A DNA stretch of 64,000 bases, from positions 5,580,001 through 5,644,000 of the forward strand of contig CP036279.1 of assembly GCA_007748055.1 (NCBI GenBank). The letters run 5' to 3'. Shown piece after piece: positions 1-8,424 of this stretch. The DNA is from Kolteria novifilia. GTDB lineage: Bacteria > Planctomycetota > Planctomycetia > Kolteriales > Kolteriaceae. The position numbers and the translations under genes are program-made. Under the pieces are notes generated by a model. That model was not told the origin of the DNA, ran no database searches, and was given only the letters and a program-made list of their open reading frames with translations. Within the stretch, counting starts at the first letter, position 1. Each line of letters begins with the position of its first letter.

Positions 1-1242
1 GAAACGTGACGCGGCGGCGACGTCTTGCTCTGTCGCCTCCCCCGCGGTCTTCTTGGTGCCCTGGGGAGCGACCACGTTCGTCGGCGTTGCCACGGTCTCC
101 TGAGGCACCACATCATCGTCGCTCTTCGAGGCCGAAGGAGTTGCCGACACGCTAACCGGCGCGTCGGAACTCTGGTCCTCCACCTCGGTCATCGCTTCCG
201 TGACAGAAGCGGTGTTCGCGTCTGGCTTGGTGTCCGGCTTCTTGGCCGTCTCCTTGGCCGCCTGTGTCGCGAGGGGTGCTGGCTCGGGGGTACCGGAAGC
301 CGACTGCGCCGTTTCGGTCGCTTCGACCGTTGGTTCGTCGCTCTGTTGGACCTGCTCGAGAGGCATTGCCGCGACGTGACTCGGAAGCTCGACCTCCTCC
401 TTCGTCGAGGGGGCATTGCCCGAAGTTGTCGGTGGCAAATTGCCCGCGATGGAGGGCAACGCGCGCACCGGCCCCTTGGGAGCGACTTCGGTCTCTTCGA
501 AGGCCACCCAATCGGGCTGATTCTTCTCGATCGTCCACGTGGGAACCGACTCGTTCGTGCTTTCCTCTTCAGACGCCAAAGGCTCTTCCGAGTCGAGCCG
601 TTCGGTAGTCTCCGGCGCCACGGGGTCGCTCAGCGGACTGTTGGTTTCGGCGACACCGGGTAGGGGTTTGGTCATTTGGGCCGGAACCGTGATGTAGGGT
701 TCGGCTCCACGGAGACCGACGGTGTCGGGCTCGAACGGCGACATCGCGCGCGGCGCCGCGGTCATCGGTTCGAGGTCGACGACCTCAATTTGCTCCTTCA
801 GGGAGGAACTCGAAAGAGCGGGCCGAACCGCATCTCGTCCCGTCGGCTCGACCGGAGCGGTCGTCGGGCGTTCGCTTGACGTGGGGACGGTGGAGGAATA
901 CCCAGGAGCGACGGAGAGCTTCCCGACAGTGCGGATCGTCGGGGGCGTCTTCTCGTTCTCCTTGTCGCCAAAGACGCGTTTGGAGAAGGACTCGCGGAGG
1001 CCCGCGTGGGACGGAGTCTTGAACTTCGGAGTCGACCTCCTGCCGAGGAATCCGAAACCGAACCGTCTCGTCTTCTTCTCGGCTCCGGCAACCTGCGCGT
1101 CACCGGCCCTTGTGGGCTCGGCCGCCGAGGTGACATTGATGGCCCCGCATGGCGGAAGGCTGACGAAGAGCAACGTCGTCATCAACACCATGCAGGACCT
1201 TCGTCGGACCTCGGGCGATGGCTCGCGAAGGAGATTCGGCAT
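1..1242 (-). CDS. Secreted Pro/Thr/Ser-rich protein, partial (C-terminus beyond the left edge)
   Basis: An uninterrupted minus-strand frame of 414 codons runs to the first base of the window, so the C-terminus is missing. The N-terminus has an arginine-rich n-region (RRR) followed by a hydrophobic stretch (MVLMTTLLFVSLPP), which reads as a signal peptide; the mature part should be extracytoplasmic. The rest is low-complexity, rich in Pro, Thr, Ser, Ala and Glu, with no enzyme motif that I recognise. A basic patch (KKTRRFGFGFLGRR) lies just after the signal. An alternative ATG at 1191 has a better ribosome-binding site (GAAGG), but it would drop the positive n-region. The opposite strand also carries long open frames, but they encode Arg-rich nonsense. 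The gene is divergent from the Cys-rich secreted gene at 1650. Function unknown. Confidence 0.6.
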   Translation of the reverse strand, partial: MPNLLREPSPEVRRRSCMVLMTTLLFVSLPPCGAINVTSAAEPTRAGDAQVAGAEKKTRRFGFGFLGRRSTPKFKTPSHAGLRESFSKRVFGDKENEKTPPTIRTVGKLSVAPGYSSTVPTSSERPTTAPVEPTGRDAVRPALSSSSLKEQIEVVDLEPMTAAPRAMSPFEPDTVGLRGAEPYITVPAQMTKPLPGVAETNSPLSDPVAPETTERLDSEEPLASEEESTNESVPTWTIEKNQPDWVAFEETEVAPKGPVRALPSIAGNLPPTTSGNAPSTKEEVELPSHVAAMPLEQVQQSDEPTVEATETAQSASGTPEPAPLATQAAKETAKKPDTKPDANTASVTEAMTEVEDQSSDAPVSVSATPSASKSDDDVVPQETVATPTNVVAPQGTKKTAGEATEQDVAAASRF

Positions 1243-1649
1243 GCGAGGGCATCGGCTCACTGGGACGTCCCTTCCTTGACAAACACGACGCACCCGACCA
1301 CGAGGGCGGTCCGCGTCTCATTGCCCTTCGTATCGACTGAAAAGTAGGCAAACCTTAAGCATTCGAACGGATTTGGCGATTGCCCGGGTTCTTCCGGTCG
1401 CCCTGAAACGCCCGCCACCAGAACACCCCCTAAAGAGAGGGGCCCAAGGACGGTGTTTGGCGACGAGTGTCGAGAGGAGATCGGCGTTCGCCGCTGGGGG
1501 CCATCTTGGCGACCTTGAGTCCGATTTCAGAGTTTGTCAGAAAAAACGTGGGCATCCCTGGCCCAGATGCCGCGTATTCCTCAAGGCTTGACATCCGCAA
1601 TGCCGACGTTGATGGCAAGGACCGATGCGCGGTCCAGCGGAGACGGAGC
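1243..1649. other. Divergent intergenic region, no gene seen
   Basis: About 400 bp separate the two divergent secreted-protein genes. A perfect TTGACA occurs at 1588-1593, upstream of the plus-strand gene, but no good -10 box follows at 16-18 bases. No hairpin, RNA gene or convincing small ORF was seen. Confidence 0.4.
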
Positions 1650-2807
1650 ATGCGTCACATTCGACAGCCCTGCCTGATGCTTGCCGCCGCCATCTTGTGC
1701 GGCGTGTTGGCTCAACCTGCGCTCGCTCAGACAGCCTCGGCGGCGAGTGCCGCGGGTGGAAGCTCCGATCAGGTCACCTCTTTGGCGGGCCTGCTAAAGA
1801 AGCTTCCCTCCTGTCTGGCGAAAGCCAAGGCCGCCCTGTGTGCCTCCTGCCTTGGTCAAATGATCGATGCGATGCTCGCCCCGATCAACATGGCCACCGG
1901 TGGCTGTATCAACTGCTGCAACAAGCCGCCGAACAAGCAGCAGCTAGCTCAGCCGGGAGCGGCGGGCACCTGCGCCCAGATCACCAAGGACAGCATTGAT
2001 GCCGCCGAACGGATCGAGTCGATCCGCTGCATGGCGTCGGCCGACTGCAACTACTGGCCCGAGATCGAGAAAGCCTTCATCGAATCGCTTCGTGCCGATC
2101 GCAACGAGTGCGTCCGGCTCTACGCCGCGATCGCTCTAGGTAACGGCTGTTGCTGCACGGAGAAGACGGTCAAGGCGCTCAAACTCACCGCGACCGGTGG
2201 CGACTCCGACGGAAACCCCGCGGAAGCCTCTCCCCGCGTTCGCGCCGCCGCCCTTCAAGCGATGAACAACTGCACGCGGTTCTACGGCATCCTCGCTCCC
2301 CAAGAGCCTCCCGAGAAACCCTCGGGCGCCGAGCCCCCCTCGCCAGTTCCCACGCCTGGGGCATCGGGAGAGACGGCCAGCGCCGGTAGCTACTACGACG
2401 GACTCAACGAAAAGTCTCTCGAGGAGTCTCTCGCCGAGGCGCGCCAGGCGATCGAAACCGTTCCCGCGATGCCGCCCAAACGCCCGGAGACGATGTTCGC
2501 CCGCTTGGCGCCTCGTATCCCCGGCAGCCCCGCCCGCTTAGACCATGACCGCGAGGCCGAACGAGCCCTCCGCGAGGCGGTGCGCGAGCCGGCCGCTCCG
2601 ACGGACGCGAAGGGTTGGAGCGTCTTCGGGATTCTCGCCGAAGTCGCCAAACGGAGCCCCAACCCACAGGCCCCCCAACCGGCCGTGGTCCAAGTCAGCT
2701 ACCAGCAGCCCGTCAAGAGAGAGCCATCGCGACTCAAGCGGTTCTTCAAGCGGCTCCCGTTCGTCGGCCACAAAGACGAGAGCCCTCGACCCGCGCCGGC
2801 CCAATGA
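1650..2807 (+). CDS. Secreted Cys-rich HEAT-like repeat protein
   Basis: A protein of 385 aa. The ATG at 1650 follows a GACGGAG ribosome-binding site and starts a clear signal peptide (cleavage near residue 26, after ALA). An upstream in-frame extension lacks a signal and is rejected. The mature N-terminal half has 14 cysteines between residues 55 and 208, including GCINCC (85-90) and a CCC triplet (167-169). Residues about 115-215 look like one or two HEAT-type helical repeats (SIRCMASADCNYWPEIE, VRLYAAIALGNG, PRVRAAALQAM). The C-terminal third is Pro/Glu/Arg-rich and probably disordered, ending in a basic tail. It lies 300 bp upstream of tssE in the same orientation, so it may be tied to secretion, but that is inference. 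I do not recognise a named family. Confidence 0.7.
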   Translation: MRHIRQPCLMLAAAILCGVLAQPALAQTASAASAAGGSSDQVTSLAGLLKKLPSCLAKAKAALCASCLGQMIDAMLAPINMATGGCINCCNKPPNKQQLAQPGAAGTCAQITKDSIDAAERIESIRCMASADCNYWPEIEKAFIESLRADRNECVRLYAAIALGNGCCCTEKTVKALKLTATGGDSDGNPAEASPRVRAAALQAMNNCTRFYGILAPQEPPEKPSGAEPPSPVPTPGASGETASAGSYYDGLNEKSLEESLAEARQAIETVPAMPPKRPETMFARLAPRIPGSPARLDHDREAERALREAVREPAAPTDAKGWSVFGILAEVAKRSPNPQAPQPAVVQVSYQQPVKREPSRLKRFFKRLPFVGHKDESPRPAPAQ

Positions 2808-3107
2808 TCCGACCGGAATCACGACGAGCATTCCGGGAACAACCAGTCCATGAGGCAACGTGCCCAACCAAGTTCCCGGCGACGGGTCGTCGGCCGGTCC
2901 GGTTCTGACCGCCCCTCAACGCGTGATCCGGCCGAACTCGATCGCGCAACGCTTGCCCGTCTTTGGGTGAAGCGGTACGGTAGCCGTGGGAGGAGACTCG
3001 CCGTGAGCCGACGCGATGCCCGGACGACGCTCGGTGAAATGGACTAGCGATGCCTCCCGAGCCGACGCGAGTGTTGGCCGATCGTTTGACGAGAGGGTTT
3101 CCGAAGC
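2808..3107. other. Intergenic leader of the tss genes, no gene seen
   Basis: Three hundred bases between the Cys-rich gene and tssE. Nothing recognisable was found apart from a short direct repeat (GAGCCGACGCGA near 3005 and 3059). Confidence 0.35.
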
Positions 3108-3596
3108 ATGGCACGTCCCGACGCCCAGCAAGGTCTCGTCCCTTCGGTCATCGATCGTCTGATTGACAGTTCGTCGATGGGAACGCCGCAGCGCAAAGGC
3201 TTCAATCTTCAACAGATCTTCCAATCGGTCCGCCGCGACCTGGAGGATCTGCTCAACACCCGCAAACCATACGAGGAGATCCCGGAGGACTTCGTCGAGG
3301 TCCGCAAGTCGATCGCCAACTACGGCATCCCCGACCTCACGCCGCATCCAGCCAGCACCGAGGAGGATCGCCAGGATATCGGGCGCGTGATCGAGGAAGT
3401 CATTCGACAGTTCGAACCGCGTCTGCGAGACGTGCGTGCGACCCTCGCCGACAGCGAGGACCCCGATGTCGAGATCGTCCGGTTTCAGATCACCGCGCGG
3501 CTCAACGTCGATCCGAGTCCCGAGATGCCCTTCGCGACCGTCTTGGAGCTCGACACCGGCCACACACTCATCTCCGCGAATGACGGAATATCATGA
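3108..3596 (+). CDS. tssE: Type VI secretion baseplate protein TssE (gp25-like)
   Basis: A protein of 162 aa with the architecture of the GPW/gp25 family, the T6SS wedge component that is homologous to phage T4 gp25 and links baseplate to contractile sheath. Visible family traits are the N-terminal SVIDRLID segment, the DLEDLLNTRKPYEEIP region, the hallmark YGIPDL at about residues 73-78, and a C-terminal strand carrying the FQITARLNV motif. It is cytoplasmic. Its last codons overlap the start of tssF by four bases (ATGA), so the two are translationally coupled. The length is normal for the family. The identification rests on the YGIPDL motif together with the two following genes. Confidence 0.9.
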   Translation: MARPDAQQGLVPSVIDRLIDSSSMGTPQRKGFNLQQIFQSVRRDLEDLLNTRKPYEEIPEDFVEVRKSIANYGIPDLTPHPASTEEDRQDIGRVIEEVIRQFEPRLRDVRATLADSEDPDVEIVRFQITARLNVDPSPEMPFATVLELDTGHTLISANDGIS

Positions 3597-5449
3597 CCAA
3601 GGAACTCTACCCGTACTACGAACGCGAACTGCGGGACTTGCGCAAGTACGCTCGGGAGTTCGCCCGTCAGTACCCCGCGACCGCCTCACGGTTGATGCTC
3701 GATTCGAACCGAAGCCCCGATCCCCATGTCGAGCGGCTGATCGAATCGGTCGCCCTGCTCGTCGGCCGCGTACGGCGGAAGCTCGATGACGAGTTCCCCG
3801 AGCTGACCGACGCGCTGCTGAACATTCTCTACCCACACTATTTGGCGCCGGTCCCCTCGATGTCGATCATCGAGTTCGTACTCGATTCCGCTGGCGCCCA
3901 AATGCCCGACGGATTCCAGATCGCCGCGAAGAGTCGACTGCACAGTCAGCCGGTCGGGGAACTTCCCTGTACCTTCCGCACCTGCTACCCGGTGATGCTC
4001 TGGCCGATTTCGGTGTCGGAAGCCAGCTACATGGCGCCCCCGTTCCCCTCGGGACTGCGGGCGCCCCATCAGACCGCCGCGGCACTTCGCCTCCAGCTCT
4101 CGGCGCTGGCCGACCTGAACTTCTCGGACATGTCGCTCGACTCGCTCCGCTTCTACCTTCACGGCGACAACCAACTCATCACCCGGCTCTACGAACAGAT
4201 CCTCAACCAAACGCTCCAAGTCGTCTTCCGTCCACGCGGCGCCAGCACCAACGAGAAGTTGATCGTCGCCGAGCCGGAGGACGTGCTCGCGCCGGTCGGC
4301 TTCGAACTCGACGAGGGAATGCTTCCTTACAGCAACCAGTCCTTCCTCGGTTATCGCCTTCTGACCGAGTTCTTCACCTTCCCCAACAAGTTCCTCTTCT
4401 TTGAATTGAAGGGGTTCGACAAGATCCGCGAAGCCGGCTACCAGCGGGGACTTGAGGTCGTCTTCTTCCTCAACCAGTATCGCGAGAGTCTCGAACACGC
4501 GATCGACGCCCACAACTTCCGCCTCGGCTGCACGCCGATCGTCAATCTCTTCGAGCAAGTCACCGAACCGATCTTGCTCGACCAGGCGCACCACGAGTAT
4601 CAAGTCGTCCCGAATATCGCTCACTCCAGGGGGATGGAGGTCTACTCGATCGACTCGGTCGTCAGTACCGATCCGGCCATCGACCGCGTCGTCGACTATC
4701 ACCCCTTCTACTCATTCCGTCACGAGCAGGGAGCCGATCGCCCCGACGCCTTCTGGTACGCGTCGCGTCGCCCCTCGCCACTTCAGGACGATCGCGGCAC
4801 CGACGTCTTCCTGCACTTGGTCGATCTGAACTTCAGTCCGCGCGTGCCGGCCAAGTCGGTCCTCACCGTCAAGACGACCTGCACCAACCGCGACTTGCCG
4901 ATCCAGCTTCAACTCGCCGGCGAGCGTCTCCGGTTCACGCTGGAGGCCTCGGCGCCGTTGTCGCACATTCGTTGCCTGAAGCCGACGACGACGCCGCTGC
5001 GCCCGCCGCTGCGACGTGGGGCCCATTGGCGGTTGATTTCGCACTTGTCGATGAATCACTTGTCGCTTCACAACTCGGAGGAAGGTTGCGAGGCACTGCG
5101 AGAGATCTTGCGTCTGTATGACTTCTCCGACCCCGAGATTGGACAACAGCTCGGCGCCGTCACTCATCAGATGATCGAAGGGATCAACTCGGTGAGCAGC
5201 CGTCGGGTCGTCGCTCAGATCGGTTCGCCGACCTCGAGCGGGTTCTGTCGGGGCATGGAAGTCACGTTGGAGTTCGACGAGGAGAAGTACGTCGGCACGG
5301 GCGTTTTCCTCTTCGCGAGCGTGCTCGAACGCTTCCTCGGACTATACGCGTCGCTGAATTCCTTCGTGCAAACCGTCGCGCGAACCAAGCAGGGCGAAGG
5401 GGCACTGAAACAATGGAAACCGAGGGCCGGCGATCGGCCGCTGCTCTGA
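3593..5449 (+). CDS. tssF: Type VI secretion baseplate protein TssF
   Basis: A protein of 618 aa matching the TssF/ImpG/VasA (DUF879) family of baseplate wedge proteins. The N-terminus is highly typical: YPYYERELRDLRKYAREFA followed by a PHVERLIES segment and the FPELTDALLNILYPHYL block that opens the family. TssF pairs with TssG to make the wedge. The start ATG overlaps the stop of tssE by four bases, and the 3' end overlaps tssG by 37 bases, so all three are probably made from one mRNA. The length agrees with the family (about 580-620 aa). No frameshift was seen. Confidence 0.93.
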   Translation: MTKELYPYYERELRDLRKYAREFARQYPATASRLMLDSNRSPDPHVERLIESVALLVGRVRRKLDDEFPELTDALLNILYPHYLAPVPSMSIIEFVLDSAGAQMPDGFQIAAKSRLHSQPVGELPCTFRTCYPVMLWPISVSEASYMAPPFPSGLRAPHQTAAALRLQLSALADLNFSDMSLDSLRFYLHGDNQLITRLYEQILNQTLQVVFRPRGASTNEKLIVAEPEDVLAPVGFELDEGMLPYSNQSFLGYRLLTEFFTFPNKFLFFELKGFDKIREAGYQRGLEVVFFLNQYRESLEHAIDAHNFRLGCTPIVNLFEQVTEPILLDQAHHEYQVVPNIAHSRGMEVYSIDSVVSTDPAIDRVVDYHPFYSFRHEQGADRPDAFWYASRRPSPLQDDRGTDVFLHLVDLNFSPRVPAKSVLTVKTTCTNRDLPIQLQLAGERLRFTLEASAPLSHIRCLKPTTTPLRPPLRRGAHWRLISHLSMNHLSLHNSEEGCEALREILRLYDFSDPEIGQQLGAVTHQMIEGINSVSSRRVVAQIGSPTSSGFCRGMEVTLEFDEEKYVGTGVFLFASVLERFLGLYASLNSFVQTVARTKQGEGALKQWKPRAGDRPLL

Positions 5450-6657
5450 CCCCGATCGTCTCGACATCAACGACGGCCCGCCACGCCAATGGTGGGACCA
5501 CGCCATCGCCCGCGACCGCCGAACTCTATGCGGGGCCGTCGGTCGAACAATTGCTCTACGACCGTTCGCACCGCTTCGACTTCTTCCAAGCCGTCCGGCT
5601 GTTCGAGCGACTCTACCCAGGCGTCTATTTGGTCGGCCGCGGGGGGCCGCCCAACGCCGAAGCCGTTCGTTTCCGGAATTCCAACGCCCTGGCGTTCCCC
5701 TCGAACACCATCCAGTCGATCGCCCCACCCTCGGGTCGCCGCAAGGTCCCGATGATTGAGTCGAGTTTCCTCGGCCTGACGGGGCAAGGTGGCGTCCTCC
5801 CCAGCCACTACACCGAGCTGATGCTCGCGGTCGAGCGCGAAGCCGAGATCAGCGAGCGCCACGCGCTGCGAGACTGGTTCGATCTCTTCAACAACCGCCT
5901 GATCGCGGTCTTCTACTGGTCCTGGGAAAAGTACCGCTTCTACATCCCCTACGAACGGCGTGAGTTCCTTCGCCCGGAGCCCGACCCCTTCACCCGCGGC
6001 GTCTACAGCGTCATCGGTTTGGGAACGGGATCGCTGCGCAGTCGCTTGCACGTTCGCGACGAACAAGCGGCGACCAACGACAATCAACAGGGCATCCTCG
6101 CGGAGATCTTCGACGTCGGCCTGGTACGCTATGCCGGTTTGCTCTCCCAACGACCGCCCAGCGCCCTGGGGCTCGAGTCCCTCTTGAGCGACTACTTTCA
6201 GTTGCCCGTCTCGGTCCATCAGTTCGAGGGGCAGTGGCTCGCGATCGAACGCCCCCACCAGACGCGGCTCGGGGTCCGCCGGGGCAACAATCAACTCGGG
6301 CACAATGCCGTCGCGGGCGAGAAGGTCTGGAACGTCGAGGCGAAGATCCGGGTGAGGGTCGGCCCGCTCGACTTCAACACCTTCAACGACTACCTTCCCG
6401 ATCGCTCCTCCTCGAGCGAACGCAAGAACTTCTTCTTGCTCGTGAAGATGATTCGGCTCTACGCCGGACTGGAACTCGATGTCGATGTTCAACTGGTACT
6501 TAAGGGAGACGCTGTCCCCGAGAGCCAACTCAGCGAGAGCGACGATGTCGGCCCGCGTCTGGGTTGGAATGTCTGGGTCCGCTCGCAGGATCTCGACCAC
6601 GACGCCGACGACGCCGTGTTCGCCGCCGAGGATGTTACCGATCTCGCTCGTCTTTGA
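5413..6657 (+). CDS. tssG: Type VI secretion baseplate protein TssG
   Basis: A protein of 414 aa of the TssG/ImpH/VasB (DUF1305) family, partner of TssF in the baseplate wedge. Diagnostic segments are FDFFQAVRLFERLYPG (about 50-65), SSFLGLTGQGGVLPSHYTEL (about 117-136) and the DWFDLFNNRLIAVFYWSWEKYRF block. It begins with about 45 extra low-complexity residues before the conserved domain, so the true start could be further in. It overlaps the end of tssF by 37 bases. No tssK, tssA, tssB/C, hcp, vgrG or clpV lies to the right; the next gene is a sulfatase. The rest of the system must be to the left or elsewhere. Confidence 0.92.
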   Translation: METEGRRSAAALTPIVSTSTTARHANGGTTPSPATAELYAGPSVEQLLYDRSHRFDFFQAVRLFERLYPGVYLVGRGGPPNAEAVRFRNSNALAFPSNTIQSIAPPSGRRKVPMIESSFLGLTGQGGVLPSHYTELMLAVEREAEISERHALRDWFDLFNNRLIAVFYWSWEKYRFYIPYERREFLRPEPDPFTRGVYSVIGLGTGSLRSRLHVRDEQAATNDNQQGILAEIFDVGLVRYAGLLSQRPPSALGLESLLSDYFQLPVSVHQFEGQWLAIERPHQTRLGVRRGNNQLGHNAVAGEKVWNVEAKIRVRVGPLDFNTFNDYLPDRSSSSERKNFFLLVKMIRLYAGLELDVDVQLVLKGDAVPESQLSESDDVGPRLGWNVWVRSQDLDHDADDAVFAAEDVTDLARL

Positions 6658-6809
6658 TGGGGCGCGGCGCGATCTTCCCACCGCGAACCGTTGCAATTGC
6701 CCCACACGCCACGTAGACTCAAGGGCCGTCGTCGGCTTTCCCGCGACTCTCTCCGAGTTCGATCTTTCCGGCGATCACTCGTTCGCGGTCCCAACTACCC
6801 TCCTTGGAA

Positions 6810-8153
6810 ATGACGATGCGTCCATCAACATTCGCTCTCGCGTGCCTGCTCTCGGCTGTCGGATCCTTCTCCCTCGCCGGGCGGACCCTCGCCGACAATC
6901 CCGATCGCCCCAACATCCTCTTCATCCTCGCGGACGACGTCGGCTGCGAGACGCTCGGATGCTACGGCGGCGAGTCGTACAAGACGCCCCACCTCGACAA
7001 CCTCGCCAAGGAGGGGATGCGGTTTCGCTACGGCTTCAGCATGCCGGTCTGTCACCCCACGCGACTCTCGGTGATGACCGCGAAGTATCCCTTCCGCATG
7101 GACTACCCCAAGTGGGGCTCCTTTCCCAAAGCGGAAGAACCCCACGCGATCGCGCAGCGGCTCAAGAAGGCAGGCTACGCCACCGCCGTCGCGGGCAAGT
7201 GGCAGATGACCCTACTCAAGGACGACCCCGAACAGCCGAAACGTTGTGGCTTCGACGAGTCGTGTCTCTTCGGCTGGCATGAGGGACCGCGTTACTACCA
7301 GCCCCTCATCTGGCAGAATGGATCGATCCGCGACGACGTCGCCGATCGCTACGGACCGGAGGTCTACAGCGATTTCCTCATCGACTTCATGGCGAAGAAC
7401 AAGGATTGTCCCTTCTTCGCGTACTATCCGATGGCCCTTTGCCACGACGTGACCGACGATCTCGAGAAGCCGGTCCCCTACGGACCCAACGGCCGTTGGC
7501 AGAACTACGTCGAGATGGCCGAAAGCATGGACGACCAGGTGGGACGACTGATGGCCGCGCTCGACAAACTTGGGTTGCGCGAGCGAACGCTCGTCTTCTT
7601 CACGACCGACAACGGCACGCCGACCCGCTATCTGGCCGACGCGAAGGATGGCAAGTACATCCGCATCCCGGTATCGTCGATGCGCGACGGGAAGGAGATC
7701 CCCGGAGGCAAGGGGTCGCTGCTCAACACCGGGACGAACGTTCCCATGATCGCCCGCTGGCCCGGCAAGGTCCCCCCGGGATCCGTCGTCGACGACCTCG
7801 TTGATGTGAGCGACTTCCTACCGACCTTCGCCGAGTTGGCCGGCCATCCGGTTGGCGACCAGGAAGTGCTCGACGGTGTCAGTTTCGCCAATCGCCTCGA
7901 GGGCAATGGAGCCGGTCCCCGCAAGTGGGCCTACGCGGCCAAGACGCGCGGCAAGCGTCCCTTCTTTGTCCGGGATCAGCGTTGGAAGCTCTACGACAGC
8001 GGCCGTCTCTACGACGTCGCCAACGACTACTTCGAACGTCATCCGATCAAGAAAGCGACCCCGGAATCGACCGCCGCTCGCACCAAGCTCCAGCCGGTCG
8101 TCGACGAACTGAAACGGGAACGGTCCGAAGAGAAGAAGCTCACGCGGAAGTGA
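6810..8153 (+). CDS. Secreted sulfatase (type I, formylglycine-dependent)
   Basis: About 447 aa from the ATG at 6810 (a second ATG at 6816 has GGAA better placed before it; a TTG at 6804 is also possible). A signal peptide precedes the mature start near ADNPDRPNILF. The alkaline-phosphatase-superfamily sulfatase fold is shown by NILFILADD (metal-binding Asp pair), the active-site motif CHPTR, whose Cys81 would be converted to formylglycine, the GKWQM segment, and FFTTDNGTP, which supplies later metal ligands. It ends with a Lys/Glu-rich tail. It probably hydrolyses a sulfate ester on a polysaccharide in the periplasm or outside the cell; the substrate cannot be read from sequence. No maturation enzyme is nearby. 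It is a single-gene unit starting 152 bp after tssG. Confidence 0.9.
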   Translation: MTMRPSTFALACLLSAVGSFSLAGRTLADNPDRPNILFILADDVGCETLGCYGGESYKTPHLDNLAKEGMRFRYGFSMPVCHPTRLSVMTAKYPFRMDYPKWGSFPKAEEPHAIAQRLKKAGYATAVAGKWQMTLLKDDPEQPKRCGFDESCLFGWHEGPRYYQPLIWQNGSIRDDVADRYGPEVYSDFLIDFMAKNKDCPFFAYYPMALCHDVTDDLEKPVPYGPNGRWQNYVEMAESMDDQVGRLMAALDKLGLRERTLVFFTTDNGTPTRYLADAKDGKYIRIPVSSMRDGKEIPGGKGSLLNTGTNVPMIARWPGKVPPGSVVDDLVDVSDFLPTFAELAGHPVGDQEVLDGVSFANRLEGNGAGPRKWAYAAKTRGKRPFFVRDQRWKLYDSGRLYDVANDYFERHPIKKATPESTAARTKLQPVVDELKRERSEEKKLTRK

Positions 8154-8424
8154 TGTCGGGCTGGCCCGTTGGGACATGGAAGCGGCACGATGCCTGGGAG
8201 CGGATCTTTCCCGCATGCCCACCCGAGCGAGAAAAAGGCACCCGGCGCTGGTGAAATTGAGCAAACGGGCGTGCTGGCCCGTTGCAGGATTGGGGTGCCA
8301 CTAGCTGCTTGTTAGCCAGTGAGAACGAGTTGCGTCGCCGGGAACCCGACGCTGGAGCGTTAGCAGACCGTCGATCTATTCGTTGCCCGCTTAAATCAAC
8401 GGGCTGTTGGACAAGGCACCATGG
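8154..8424. repeat. Intergenic repeat cluster between convergent genes
   Basis: Three dispersed repeat types lie here. At 8210-8252 is a decayed copy of the GCATGCCCAC/GGCACCC element. At 8299-8321 (reverse orientation) is the 23-nt hairpin whose other copies are at 52634, 56371 and 59467. At 8361-8408 is an inverted repeat whose left arm (TAGCAGACCGTCGAT) and right arm (ATCAACGGGCTGTT, 8395-8408) match the ends of the longer element at 49826-49994. No gene is present. Confidence 0.6.

Noticed and set aside
25-663. Long plus-strand open frame at the left edge
   Set aside because: Its product is Arg/Leu/Gly-rich without domain or signal. The opposite frame has a signal peptide and protein-like composition throughout.
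1588-1616. TTGACA upstream of the Cys-rich secreted gene
   Set aside because: The expected -10 position reads GATGGC or TGATGG, too far from consensus.
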